From Actinoallomurus soli (GTDB lineage: Bacteria > Actinomycetota > Actinomycetes > Streptosporangiales > Streptosporangiaceae): a stretch of 64,000 bases of DNA. Made by a program: the position numbers and the translations under genes. Of the stretch, positions 42,438 through 50,806 are shown piece by piece; position 1 is the stretch's first letter; each line of letters begins with the position of its first letter. The notes below the pieces were generated by a model that made no database searches, was not told the origin of the DNA, and was given only the letters and a program-made list of their open reading frames with translations. Where the stretch lies: assembly GCF_024055715.1 (NCBI RefSeq), contig NZ_JAMXMV010000002.1, positions 496,001 to 560,000 on the forward strand. The letters are read 5' to 3'.

Positions 42438-42611
42438 GTCGTCTCCCGTCCCGTTGTCGATCCCGTCCTCGGCGATCGGCCTGGTCAGCGGCGCGGGATA
42501 TCCCGCCTGTCCCGTCATCGGCCGATCTGTGGCGGCCCTGTCCATCCGGACCACAGGATCGATCTTGCCCGCGGCGTCCGGAGCAGCCGGGCGGAAACCC
42601 GAAGACCCGCC

Positions 42612-42625
42612 GTCCGCTTGCGGAC
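42612..42625. promoter_or_regulatory. Short palindrome in divergent promoter
   Basis: GTCCGC-TT-GCGGAC, a 6-bp inverted repeat, 29 bp before the ATG of the secreted SH3-like protein. Candidate operator in the 216 bp divergent region. Confidence 0.4.
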
Positions 42626-42653
42626 AGCGCATCCCCTTGGAGGAACACCGGGA

Positions 42654-43574
42654 ATGGTTTCGAAGAACACACTCCGCCGTGGTGCCGTTGTGGCGGCGGC
42701 CGCATCGCTGGCAAGCGCGGCGCTGCTCATCGGCGGCACCGGCGCGGAGGCGGCGCAGGCCCCGACCAATCCGGCGAAGCTCAAGAAGAGTTGCACCCTG
42801 TGGTACAACTACACGCCGCATCGGGCGATGGACAAGGCACCGGGCCACTCCGTACCGGTGAAAGCGGGTAACGGCCGGACCGTCAACGATCGGTACAACT
42901 GGGACTCCCACTACGCGGTCGTCTCCACCTGGGGCTCCCCCGCGGTCTGGGGCTTCATGAACCGCTCCTGCCTCGGCAAGCCCGAGCACGCGGTCGGCGG
43001 GCGGCTCACCGAGCACCTGTCCTCGCGCGTCGCCAAGCACACCCGCTACATGTGCGGTCAGCAGACCCTGTACGTGCGAGACCACCAGCAACGGGTCATC
43101 GGCCGGCTGTACCACGGCGACCGGTTCGTCCAGTACGGCAAGACGCGGAAGATGAAGAAGGACAACGGACGGATCGCGGTCGGGTACGCCTACGGGCGGG
43201 TCGACAAGGCCGGGCGCGTGTACGCGAAGTACCTGTCCACGAAGCCGTGCCCCACCGCCGCCGCGGCGCCCGCCGCCGTGGCCGCGGCGACGGCCCCGGC
43301 GGCCCCCGTGGCCTCCGGGCCGGTCCTGCCCGCGTCCCGCGCGGTCGCGGCCGGCTGCCAGTACAAGGTGACCTGGCCGGTCGCCGGCGTGTACGAGCAG
43401 CCGACCAACGCCTCGGCGCTCCTGAAGGACAAGCGCGCCGGTGACGTCGTCGGCGGGTACTGCGACTGGACGTACGACAACACCACCGAGGGCCACACCT
43501 ACCTCGCGGTGGCCACCGACAGCGCGGCGGACGGCATCGGCTGGATGCGCCGCGACGCCCTCGTGAAGCTCTGA
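42654..43574 (+). CDS. Secreted protein with two SH3-like domains
   Basis: 306 aa. An N-terminal Sec-type signal peptide (VVAAAASLASAALLIGGTGAEAAQA) is followed by a Cys-containing part with a GNGRTVNDRYNWDSHYAVV segment, an SH3-like unit (TLYVRDHQQRVIGRLYHGDRF), an Ala/Pro linker (about residues 205-230) and a second SH3-like unit (CQYKVTWPVAGVYEQPTNASALLKDKRAGDVV). SH3b-type domains bind cell-wall peptides. TTGGAGGAAC precedes the ATG. A strong terminator follows at 43593. Confidence 0.75.
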   Translation: MVSKNTLRRGAVVAAAASLASAALLIGGTGAEAAQAPTNPAKLKKSCTLWYNYTPHRAMDKAPGHSVPVKAGNGRTVNDRYNWDSHYAVVSTWGSPAVWGFMNRSCLGKPEHAVGGRLTEHLSSRVAKHTRYMCGQQTLYVRDHQQRVIGRLYHGDRFVQYGKTRKMKKDNGRIAVGYAYGRVDKAGRVYAKYLSTKPCPTAAAAPAAVAAATAPAAPVASGPVLPASRAVAAGCQYKVTWPVAGVYEQPTNASALLKDKRAGDVVGGYCDWTYDNTTEGHTYLAVATDSAADGIGWMRRDALVKL

Positions 43575-43592
43575 CCGCGACAGGAACACCGA

Positions 43593-43629
43593 CGGGTGAC
43601 GGCGGTGGTGGAGGGACCGCCGTCACCCG
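43593..43629. terminator. Hairpin terminator, 14-bp perfect stem
   Basis: CGGGTGACGGCGGT (43593-43606) pairs with ACCGCCGTCACCCG (43616-43629) around a 9 nt loop, 19 bp after the secreted protein stop. It can serve the gene on either strand, as the next gene converges on it. Confidence 0.8.
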
Positions 43630-43692
43630 CTACCGCGTCAACGCGTTCCTGCGCGGCATGGTCCATCGGGAAAGCCGTTGGACATCCTCGGC

Positions 43693-44673
43693 CTAGATCT
43701 TGACGACGACCTTCCCGGCGTGGAGCCCCTCCTCGAGGCGGCGGTGCGCTTCGACGACGTCGTCGAGGGCGAACACCTTGTCGATGGCCGGCCGCAGTGC
43801 ACCGAGGCGTACACCGGCGTACAGGAAGGCCGCCATGCGCTTCACCACGACGGGGTCGAGGGTGTGCTCGAAGCTCCGGTAGCCGACGATCGTGAGCGAC
43901 GTGCTTTCCGGGGAAGGTGTGGGCCGAGGATCCAGGAAGCCCGCGGCGACCAGTGTTCCGCCGGTGCGGGCGGCCTTCAGAAGATCCTGCTGGCCGGGGC
44001 CTGTGACAAGGTCGAGGACGATGTCGACGCCGGTCCCGCCGGTGTGGTGGCGGGCGGCTTCGACGACGTCCACGTCGTCGGTGGCGATGACCGCGGCGGC
44101 GCCGGCGGCGAGCAGGCCGGCCTTCTTCGTGGTGTGCCGGGTGACGGCGATGGGCACGGCGCCGATCTGATTGGCGATCTGCATCGCCGCCCGGCCGACG
44201 CCACCGGACGCGGCGGTGATGAGGACGTGGTCGCCGGGCCGCATCCCCGCCTTCTCGACGAGCGCGCCGTAGGCGGTGGAGTACGCGACCCAGACCGCCG
44301 CCGCCTCCGTGATCCCGAGCCCCGCCGGCCTGGCGATGACCCGGCTCGCGGGGAGCGTGGTGTATTCGGCATAACTGCCTCTGGCGCTCGCGTCCGGAAT
44401 GGCCGTGAGGATGACCGGATCACCGATCTCCAGCCCGGTGGTCTCGGGGCCCAGCGCGTCGACGACGCCGGTTCCTTCGACGCCGAGGCGAGCGTGTGGC
44501 AGGGGGACGGTCACGGGCGAGGTGCCGGAACGCATCATCAGGTCGAGCGGGTTGACGGCGAACGCTTCGATCCTGACCCGTACCTCGCCGGCCGCCGGCT
44601 CGGCGACCGGCTCCTCGACGACGTGCATGACCTCCGGCCCGCCGAACTCGTCGAACACGACGACTCGTGACAT
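43693..44673 (-). CDS. NADP-dependent quinone oxidoreductase (zinc-free MDR family)
   Basis: 326 aa. The GroES-like N-terminus (EVRVRIEAFAVNPLDLMMRSG) and Rossmann domain (DHVLITAASGGVGRAAMQIANQIGA) mark the quinone reductase/crotonyl-CoA reductase branch of medium-chain dehydrogenases. No structural zinc Cys cluster. It reduces quinones or enones with NADPH. It is divergent from an HxlR regulator, a standard pairing with redox-responsive control. GGAGGAG before the ATG. Confidence 0.92.
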   Translation of the reverse strand: MSRVVVFDEFGGPEVMHVVEEPVAEPAAGEVRVRIEAFAVNPLDLMMRSGTSPVTVPLPHARLGVEGTGVVDALGPETTGLEIGDPVILTAIPDASARGSYAEYTTLPASRVIARPAGLGITEAAAVWVAYSTAYGALVEKAGMRPGDHVLITAASGGVGRAAMQIANQIGAVPIAVTRHTTKKAGLLAAGAAAVIATDDVDVVEAARHHTGGTGVDIVLDLVTGPGQQDLLKAARTGGTLVAAGFLDPRPTPSPESTSLTIVGYRSFEHTLDPVVVKRMAAFLYAGVRLGALRPAIDKVFALDDVVEAHRRLEEGLHAGKVVVKI

Positions 44674-44729
44674 GGCGACTCCTCCGCATTGCTGGTCTCA
44701 TTGCTCGTGGAGGACGCTACGAAGCCGTC

Positions 44730-44748
44730 GGTTACCTTTTGGTACCTT
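44730..44748. promoter_or_regulatory. Candidate HxlR operator
   Basis: GGTTACCTTTTGGTACCTT in the 83 bp divergent region. It is AT-rich and built of two GGT(T)ACCTT halves, as seen in HxlR/QorR-type operators between a regulator and a quinone reductase. Confidence 0.55.
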
Positions 44749-44756
44749 CGATTTCC

Positions 44757-45140
44757 ATGCGGAACGCGGCTGGACCGGCCTTCCTCGCCGACTGCCCCAC
44801 GCGCCTGGTGGTCGAGATCCTCTCCGACAAGTGGACCGTGCTCGTGATCTTCGCGCTCAGCCGTCAGCCTCGCAGGCACGGTGAACTCGTCGACCTCATC
44901 GGCGGCGTCTCGCGCAAGGTCCTCACCCACACGCTGCGCCGGCTCCAGCAGTACGGTCTGGTCGAACGCCGTGCCGAAACGCCACGGCAGATCGAGTACA
45001 GCCTCACCGCCCTCGGCCGGACCCTCGTCGAGCCCATCGAGGTCCTGACGAACTGGGCGAGGGATTACGGCGGGGCCATCGCCGACTTCCAAGAGGCGGC
45101 GGAAGCCGCTACCTCGGCTCAGGCTCGCGCGGCGGGTTGA
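44757..45140 (+). CDS. HxlR family transcriptional regulator
   Basis: 127 aa, single winged-helix HxlR domain (CPTRLVVEILSDKWTVLVIFAL...RKVLTHTLRRLQQYGLVERR). C13 at the start of the domain could be a redox switch as in QorR/YodB. The ATG at 44757 is chosen because the domain begins right after it. It probably controls the divergent quinone reductase. Confidence 0.9.
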   Translation: MRNAAGPAFLADCPTRLVVEILSDKWTVLVIFALSRQPRRHGELVDLIGGVSRKVLTHTLRRLQQYGLVERRAETPRQIEYSLTALGRTLVEPIEVLTNWARDYGGAIADFQEAAEAATSAQARAAG

Positions 45141-45197
45141 TCTGGGCGATGGGCGGCCTCGCCGCCGGGGCGGTGATGGCCGGCGCGGAGCGAGCCC

Positions 45198-45236
45198 TCA
45201 TGCCCACGAGACGCCCGTGATGATTCGACCGGTCAT
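45198..45236 (-). CDS. Possible leader mini-ORF with strong ribosome binding site
   Basis: 12 codons (MTGRIITGVSWA) after an excellent GGAAGGAGGAAG Shine-Dalgarno, 27 bp behind the ATPase gene. The stop TGA overlaps an ATG of a 31-codon frame (45195 region). It may be the remnant of a small protein broken by a frameshift, or a translated leader. Weakly supported. Confidence 0.25.
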   Translation of the reverse strand: MTGRIITGVSWA

Positions 45237-45263
45237 CGCTTCTTCCTCCTTCCGATAGATGTC

Positions 45264-45689
45264 TTACTCCGGCAGAACCGCCCAGACGCACTTGCCGGAG
45301 GCCGCCAGGCGGGAGCCCCACACTTCGGAGAGGGCCGCGATGATGTGCATCCCGCGCCCGGACTCCTGCTCGAAGTCGGCGGGGGCGATTCGAGGACGGC
45401 AAGGAGAGTCGTCCCACATCTCCAGCCGGATCCGCCCCCCGTTCCAGTCGATGGCCACGACCAACTCTTTCGAGTCGGTGTGCAGGAGAGCGTTGTTGAA
45501 CAGCTCTCCGATGATCACCGTGGCGTCCTCGATCTGATCGGCGCGACCCCAGGCTCTCAGCCGGGACTCCACGAAGTCACGGGCCGTCCCCGCAGCGGCC
45601 TTGACAGGAGGAAGACGCCATTCGTGGCGGCACCGAACATGCTGAAGTTGCCGAGACATCCCGTTTCCGGCTATTTCACTCCGATCCAT
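45264..45689 (-). CDS. HATPase_c protein (AbaA/anti-sigma kinase-like)
   Basis: 141 aa, a single GHKL ATPase domain of the RsbW/anti-sigma type: N-box IIGELFNNALLHT, G1 region EMWDDSPCRPR and G2 ESGRGMHIIAAL. Such small ATPases occur next to WhiJ-like HTH and DUF397 genes in actinomycetes (the aba and whiJ loci), where they affect development and antibiotic production. The ATG at 45689 is favoured because AAGGAGG is five bases upstream. It is divergent from the HTH gene. Confidence 0.85.
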   Translation of the reverse strand: MDRSEIAGNGMSRQLQHVRCRHEWRLPPVKAAAGTARDFVESRLRAWGRADQIEDATVIIGELFNNALLHTDSKELVVAIDWNGGRIRLEMWDDSPCRPRIAPADFEQESGRGMHIIAALSEVWGSRLAASGKCVWAVLPE

Positions 45690-45809
45690 CACTGCCTCCT
45701 TGCGTGTACGTGACAGCGTGGCGCGCCGGAGTTACCCTCGGAAGCGATTCAACTCTTCTTTCAGAGTGAACAGTTACTGCACCGTCACAAGCCGTGATAG
45801 GCAAAGAGC

Positions 45810-46622
45810 ATGAACAGAGGGAGTGACCTAGATCCAAAAGAGTCTCTGGCCCATCTAATGGCCTACTACCTACGGAAATACCGCGAGGCGGCCGGCCTGA
45901 CCCAGCTGGAGCTGGCCGGGAGGCTGCACGTCGGGGACAGCCACCTCGGCAACCTCGAACGGGGCCGCAGGCGGATCACGATCACACAGGCCGAGGAAGC
46001 CGACAAGATCTTCGACTTGCCCGGCTGGTTCGAGAACCTTCACTACCACGCCCAGCGACAGCACAGAGACTGGCTGGAACAGTACGCAGCGCTGGAGGTC
46101 GAGGCATCAGACATCAAGACGTGGCAGCCACTGTGGCTGCCTGGCCTGCTACAGACCCCGGCATACGCCAAGGCGACATTCGAAAGCGGCCACGCAGACG
46201 ACATCGACGCCAGGGTAGAGACCCGCCTGCAGAGGCAGCGCATTCTTGATCGAGACGACCCGCCCCGTCTATGGATTCTGATCGATGAGAAGGCTCTCCT
46301 CCAAGGTGTAGGAGGCCCTGAGGTCATGCGCGATCAGATAGAGCACCTGCTGGCACTCGCGGAGCGATCCTCAGTCACCTTACAGATGGTTCCCGCGAGA
46401 TCCGGTTCTCACGCCGGCCTGGACGGTGGCTTTAACGTCCTGACGACAGAGGAAGGCGACATCGGCTTCGTAGAGGCTCCGCTCGGCGGAAGGCTCGTAC
46501 AGGACGAACAAGACGTCCGGAAGCTCCTTAGACGATGGGATGGGATTCGATCCCTCGCACTCCCGGTCAACGAAACCCGAGAGAAGCTCTTCAGCATCCT
46601 GAAAGGACTGAGCGAAGAATGA
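45810..46622 (+). CDS. WhiJ-like HTH protein (XRE + DUF5753)
   Basis: 270 aa. XRE helix-turn-helix in REAAGLTQLELAGRLHVGDSHLGNLERGRR, followed by DUF5753 (WLPGLLQTPAYAKATFESG, RQRILDRDDPPRLWILIDEKALLQGVGG, LQMVPARSG). This family works with a DUF397 partner encoded directly downstream. Base composition is clearly lower in GC than neighbours, which suggests a transferred segment. The gene overlaps the DUF397 remnant by 4 bp (ATGA). Confidence 0.92.
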   Translation: MNRGSDLDPKESLAHLMAYYLRKYREAAGLTQLELAGRLHVGDSHLGNLERGRRRITITQAEEADKIFDLPGWFENLHYHAQRQHRDWLEQYAALEVEASDIKTWQPLWLPGLLQTPAYAKATFESGHADDIDARVETRLQRQRILDRDDPPRLWILIDEKALLQGVGGPEVMRDQIEHLLALAERSSVTLQMVPARSGSHAGLDGGFNVLTTEEGDIGFVEAPLGGRLVQDEQDVRKLLRRWDGIRSLALPVNETREKLFSILKGLSEE

Positions 46623-46720
46623 AGATTCTCGAAGTCATCGAGAACTTCCGGAAGACGAAGCGCTCTGAAGGCGAAAGCAACTGCGTCGAGGTAGCCCAAG
46701 TGGTCGCGACGAAGCAATAG
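46619..46720 (+). pseudogene. Truncated DUF397 protein
   Basis: 33 codons. FRKTKRSEGESNCVEVAQVVATKQ matches the first half of DUF397 (W/F-x-K-S-x-x-S...N-CVEVA), but a TAG ends the frame where the conserved RDSK-x-P and the second half should follow. Sequence after 46721 returns to very high GC without any DUF397 continuation, so the 3' part was lost by recombination rather than by a point mutation. Confidence 0.7.
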
Positions 46721-46799
46721 CCTCTCTCAGCTTGCCGCGCCGGCGCGCCGGGCGGGACCGGTGGTCCGCGTCCGGCGCGTCGGCGAAGCACGCTCGCGG

Positions 46800-47515
46800 C
46801 TACGGGCGGGAGCCGATGAGGTCGGCGGGGGCGGGTGGCCGGCGCGAGGCGGGCGCGTCGCGACCAGCGCGAGCACCGCGGCCGTCCCGATGACGGCCAG
46901 GTACGTGACCGGCGGGACCTACGGCGCGGCGGATCCGATCATCCCGGTGGCGAAGGCCGCCAGGGTGAGGAGCGTGACGGCCGTGCCGAGGACGACGGCC
47001 GTCGCCACGATCACGAGGGTCTCCCAGCGGAGCATCCGCATGACCTGCCGGCGGGTGGTGCCGACCAGACGGAGCAGGGCAAGTTCGCGGGCGTGGTCGG
47101 CGGTGGCCATGGCGAGGGTGTTCACGACCGCGATGGCGGTGAAGGCGATGATCAGGCCCATCGCGACGTAGTTGACCTCGGCGCCGGCGGCGGCCCTGTC
47201 CTCCGACAGCGTGGTCTGGTCGAGGACGGTGACGCCCGGGTAGTGCCGGACGGCCGACCGCAGGGCGTCCGCGCCGACCGGTCCGGCGACCAGCACCGTG
47301 TCGGCGCGGGGGTCGTCGACGTGCGCGGCGAGCAGATCGTGGGCGACGGTGAGGTCGCCGAAGCCGGGGCCGCGGCCGTACACCGCGACGACCCGGGGCG
47401 CGTACGGCGTGCCGTCGCCGAGCGTCATGCGGGCCGTGTCGCCGACGCGTACGCCTTTGCCGGCGAGGTACCGCCTGATCACCGGCCGACCATGACCTCG
47501 TCATGGTCCGCGCCG
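46800..47515 (-). pseudogene. Decayed FtsX-like ABC transporter permease
   Basis: The C-terminal MacB/FtsX domain is still readable: VAVYGRGPGFGDLTVAHDLL, then EVNYVAMGLIIAFTAIAVVNTLAMATADHARELALLRLVGTTRRQVMRML. Three defects are visible. At the left of the protein, DEVMVGR is followed by TGA and the frame shifts to PVIRRYLAGKG. An in-frame TAG at 46919-46921 stands where Tyr of (Y)VPPVTYLAVIGTAA is expected. A shift then leads into RRPPAPADLIGSRP. The N-terminal half and the ATPase partner are absent. Confidence 0.75.
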
Positions 47516-47608
47516 TGACGAGGACTCCGGTGATCCGCCTCACAGGCCGTCACAGGAGCCGATGACGCGGTGTCTTGAGGCCGGAACAACGAGAACGGAG
47601 AGTCCCCC

Positions 47609-47992
47609 ATGAATCTCGCTTTGTGGATCGCCGCCGGACTGCTCGCCGCGGTCGCCCTGCTCGGTGGCGTCACGAAGTCGTTCGTGCCCAAGGAGAGACT
47701 GGCCGCGCAGCACGGCGGGGAGTGGACCCGGCATGCGAGCGCCGGCTTCGTCAGGACCCTCGGGGCCCTCGAACTCCTCGCCGCGGTCGGCCTGGTCCTG
47801 CCCGCCATCCTCGGCATCGCACCGGTCATGGTGCCCGTGACCGCCGTCTGCTGGGTCCTGCTGATGGTCGGCGCGATGATCACCCATGGCCGTCTCGGTC
47901 AGCACAGGCTCGTGATGCTGAATCTTGCCTACCTCGCGCTCGCGGTCTTCATCGCGTGGGGCCGCTTCGGGTCCGGGCACTTCACCGGCTGA
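47609..47992 (+). CDS. DoxX-like membrane protein
   Basis: 127 aa with four hydrophobic segments (LWIAAGLLAAVALLGGVTKS, LGALELLAAVGLVLPAILG, MVPVTAVCWVLLMVGAMITH, LNLAYLALAVFIAWGRFG). It belongs to the DoxX/DUF4870-like four-helix proteins of unknown function, often linked to redox homeostasis. GGAGAG precedes the ATG. It stands between two decayed loci. Confidence 0.8.
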   Translation: MNLALWIAAGLLAAVALLGGVTKSFVPKERLAAQHGGEWTRHASAGFVRTLGALELLAAVGLVLPAILGIAPVMVPVTAVCWVLLMVGAMITHGRLGQHRLVMLNLAYLALAVFIAWGRFGSGHFTG

Positions 47993-48065
47993 GATCGGCC
48001 GTACGTCACGTGACCGTCCCACTCCCGGGCGCCGGTGCACGGCCGGGGCAGAGGCGCGCAGGCGC

Positions 48066-48150
48066 ATCCGGTCCGCCGTCCCTGACATCGACATGCCCGG
48101 CGCCGACGGGCTGAGCGCCGCCGCGGCGGTGCGCGCGCGGCTCACCTCCG
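48066..48150 (+). pseudogene. Relic of a response-regulator receiver domain
   Basis: The frame here reads DIDMPGADGLSAAAAVRARL, the phosphorylation-site segment of DesR/NarL-type receivers (LLDIDMPGxDGL). Only about 25 residues are recognisable and no start, N-terminus or HTH is found. The remainder was deleted before 48172. Confidence 0.5.
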
Positions 48151-48171
48151 CGGAACGTGGGGGCCGCCGGT

Positions 48172-49059
48172 TCAGCGCGGTCCGGCGTCCTCGGCGAGCC
48201 ACGCCATCGGGTCCCTGCCCACGACGACCGTGCTCGTGAGCGTGCCGACCTCGGCGATCGTGATCGTGATCTCGTCGCCGTCCGCGAGGGTGAACGGCAG
48301 TTCCGGGACCAGGCAGGTGCCGGTGGCGAGGACGGCGCCGTCCGGGAACGCGTCCGCGCGGAAGAGGTATCCGGCCAGGTCGTCGAGCCTGCGGTTCAGT
48401 TGCCCGGTGCTCGCCGTCCCCGTCCACGCCACGCCGCCGTCGCGCCGGATCGTGAGCTCGATGCCCAGGGCGTACGGGTCGGGGATCTCCCAGGCCGGCC
48501 GTACGGCGGGACCGGCCGCGCAGCCGCCCAGGTAGATCTTGGCCTGGGGCAGGTACAGCGGGTTCTCGCCCTCGATGGTGCGGGAGCTCATGTCGTTGAC
48601 GACGGTGTAGCCGACGATCTCGGCGTGGCGGTTGAGCACCAGCCCGAGCTCGGGTTCGGGCACGTCGACCGCGGAGTCGGCCCGGATCGCGACGGTCTCG
48701 CCGTCGCCGGTCACCCGCCAGGCCGCGGACTTGAAGAACAGCTCCGGGCGCTCGGCGTCGTACACCTGCTCGTACACGTCGGCGGACCGCTCGCTCTCGG
48801 TCATCCGGGCCTCGCGGGAACGCCGGTAGGTGACGCCGGCCGCCCAGACCTCCATCCGCCCGTCCGCCGGCGGCAGCGTCCGTACGACGGCGGCGTCGTG
48901 CCGGGGGCCGTCCGCCGCGAGGCAACGGTCCCGCAGCTCCGTCAGGGGGAGCCGGAGCAGTTCGCCGAGGCTTGCGCCCAGCTCGGTGACGGTCGACCCG
49001 TCGGAGACCCCCGCCAGCGGGTGGTTCCCACCGGTCGACACGAAACGGACAATGTGCAC
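48172..49059 (-). CDS. Fumarylacetoacetate hydrolase family protein
   Basis: 295 aa. C-terminal FAH fold with metal ligands in PEPELGLVLNRHAEIVGYTVVNDMSSR and LPQAKIYLGGCAAGPAV. N-terminal beta-domain is short. The group includes hydrolases/decarboxylases of 2-keto-3-deoxy-sugar acids and hydroxymuconate derivatives; ERPELFFKSAAWRVTGDGE fits those acting on sugar-acid-like compounds (2,4-diketo-3-deoxy). It is followed on the same strand by nothing related; the GH28 enzyme upstream might supply sugar acids, which is speculation. Confidence 0.88.
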   Translation of the reverse strand: MHIVRFVSTGGNHPLAGVSDGSTVTELGASLGELLRLPLTELRDRCLAADGPRHDAAVVRTLPPADGRMEVWAAGVTYRRSREARMTESERSADVYEQVYDAERPELFFKSAAWRVTGDGETVAIRADSAVDVPEPELGLVLNRHAEIVGYTVVNDMSSRTIEGENPLYLPQAKIYLGGCAAGPAVRPAWEIPDPYALGIELTIRRDGGVAWTGTASTGQLNRRLDDLAGYLFRADAFPDGAVLATGTCLVPELPFTLADGDEITITIAEVGTLTSTVVVGRDPMAWLAEDAGPR

Positions 49060-49230
49060 GACATCCCTCGCTTCACGTCGGCTTACGCCAGCAAGGTAGG
49101 CGGGCGCGGGCGGCGCGGTCCAGCCCGTACCGCCGACCCGGGCCCGGACGGGCGGGCCGCAGCGGCCCGCGCGTCGGGGCCCGTCGAGAGGATCCGCTCG
49201 GATCGCCGGCGACGGCCGCCTCGCGTTCGG

Positions 49231-50622
49231 TCAGGTCGTGACGTGACGGGTCGTGACGTCGGCGTTCTCGACGACCGGCGGGTTCTTCGGCTGCTCGAAG
49301 GTGAGGTTCGTCAGGCGCACGTCGCGTACGGGGGCGGCCGGGACGCCGCGGACCCGGTAGGGGTAGTCGCAGGGGCCGCCGACCGACCAGTTCCATACGG
49401 TGATGTGCGACGTGTCCGGGTACAGGTCGCTCGCGCCGCCGCCCATGTAGGTGTAGGTCACCTCGAACGGCACGTACGTCCACGCGGGGCACGAGACGTC
49501 CGTGACGGTGATGTCCCGCATGTACCCGCCGCGCGTCGAGGTCGACTTGACCGACAGGATCCACGAGACGCTGGCCTCGTCGATGGACGCGTCGAACGGC
49601 AGGCTGAGCCGCCGCGCGACGACGTCCGACACCCCGGCGCTCATCTCGCTGCCGATCGCGACCGCGCCGCCGCCGCTGAGGAAGACGCAGTCCTCGATGA
49701 GGATGTTCTTCGAGGGCACGCCGACCCGCCGGCCGTCCTGGTCCCGCCCCGACTTGATGGCGATGCAGTCGTCGTGGGTGGCGAACGTCGTGTTCCGGAT
49801 CACCACGTCCTGGCAGGAGTCGGGGTCGCATCCGTCGCCGTTGGGCCCGAGACTGTCGATCGTCACGCCGCTCACCGTGACGTTCCGGCAGAGCACCGGG
49901 TGGATGTTCCACATCGGGGAGTGGCGCAGGGTGACGCCCTCGATCAACACGTTCTCGCAGGCGTACGGCTGGATGAAGCTGGGCCGGAGGTAGTGGCCCG
50001 CGCCGAAGACGCGCTGGTCGACCGGGGTCCCGTTCTCGCCCATCTTCTCGAGGGCCGCCCAGTCCGCCCGCTGGTTCGGCATGCCGGACCTCCAGCCGTA
50101 CTGGCCGGAGCCGACCCAGGACCACCAGTGCGCGTTGTCACCCTGCGCGTCGAGCACCCCGCCGCCGGTCACGGCGATGTCCCGCTGCCCGTACGCGTAG
50201 ATGAGCGGCGAGTAGTTGTACGCCTCGACGCCCTGCCAGCGCGTCAGCACGACCGGGAGGTACGCGGCCGGATCGGTGCTGAACAGCACCGTCGCGTCCT
50301 TGTCCACGTGCAGGTCCACCCCGCTGAGCAGGTGGATCGCGCCGGTCGCCCACCGGCCCGCCGGCACGAGGACGTGCCCGCCGCCCGCCGCGTGGCAGGC
50401 CTTGATCGCCGCGTCGATCGCCCGCGTGCAGTCGGTGGTGCCGTCGCCCGAGGCGCCGAAGTCGGTGATCGGGAACCAGGCGTCGCGGAATCGCGGCGGC
50501 CGCACCCGCGCGGCCACGCCCTCCGTGGCGGCGGCCGCGGGGCGTACGCCCCCGAGCAGCGGCAGTCCGCCTGCCATCAGCGCGCCCATCCTGAGCACGT
50601 CTCGTCTCGCGGGACCGGTCAT
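49231..50622 (-). CDS. Secreted GH28 (polygalacturonase-like) hydrolase
   Basis: 463 aa. Tat signal RRDVLRMGALMAGGLPLLGG, then a right-handed beta-helix starting at FPITDFGASGDGTTDCTRAIDAAI. GH28 catalytic motifs: GPNGDGCDPDSC, THDDCIAIKSGRD (two Asp) and GGGAVAIGSEMSAGV. The His of the usual G-H-G is missing, and the RIK site reads LSVKS, as in GH28 members active on rhamnogalacturonan or other uronides. Exported, acts on plant pectic polysaccharide. The ATG at 50622 follows GAGGTGAC. Confidence 0.9.
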   Translation of the reverse strand: MTGPARRDVLRMGALMAGGLPLLGGVRPAAAATEGVAARVRPPRFRDAWFPITDFGASGDGTTDCTRAIDAAIKACHAAGGGHVLVPAGRWATGAIHLLSGVDLHVDKDATVLFSTDPAAYLPVVLTRWQGVEAYNYSPLIYAYGQRDIAVTGGGVLDAQGDNAHWWSWVGSGQYGWRSGMPNQRADWAALEKMGENGTPVDQRVFGAGHYLRPSFIQPYACENVLIEGVTLRHSPMWNIHPVLCRNVTVSGVTIDSLGPNGDGCDPDSCQDVVIRNTTFATHDDCIAIKSGRDQDGRRVGVPSKNILIEDCVFLSGGGAVAIGSEMSAGVSDVVARRLSLPFDASIDEASVSWILSVKSTSTRGGYMRDITVTDVSCPAWTYVPFEVTYTYMGGGASDLYPDTSHITVWNWSVGGPCDYPYRVRGVPAAPVRDVRLTNLTFEQPKNPPVVENADVTTRHVTT

Positions 50623-50806
50623 CGTCACCTCACGCGGCCAGGAAAACCTTTTCCCGCACAAAGGTGACATGAGGGACTACGTGCCGTCAACGGTGCAGCG
50701 GCGGCGGCCGGTGGAGGGTCAATTACGCGGGATCGAGAACTTTCCGACCTGACGGCGTATCTACACCACCGGTAAGGCCCCGCCCCCAGGAGAGGAGCTG
50801 TTCCGG

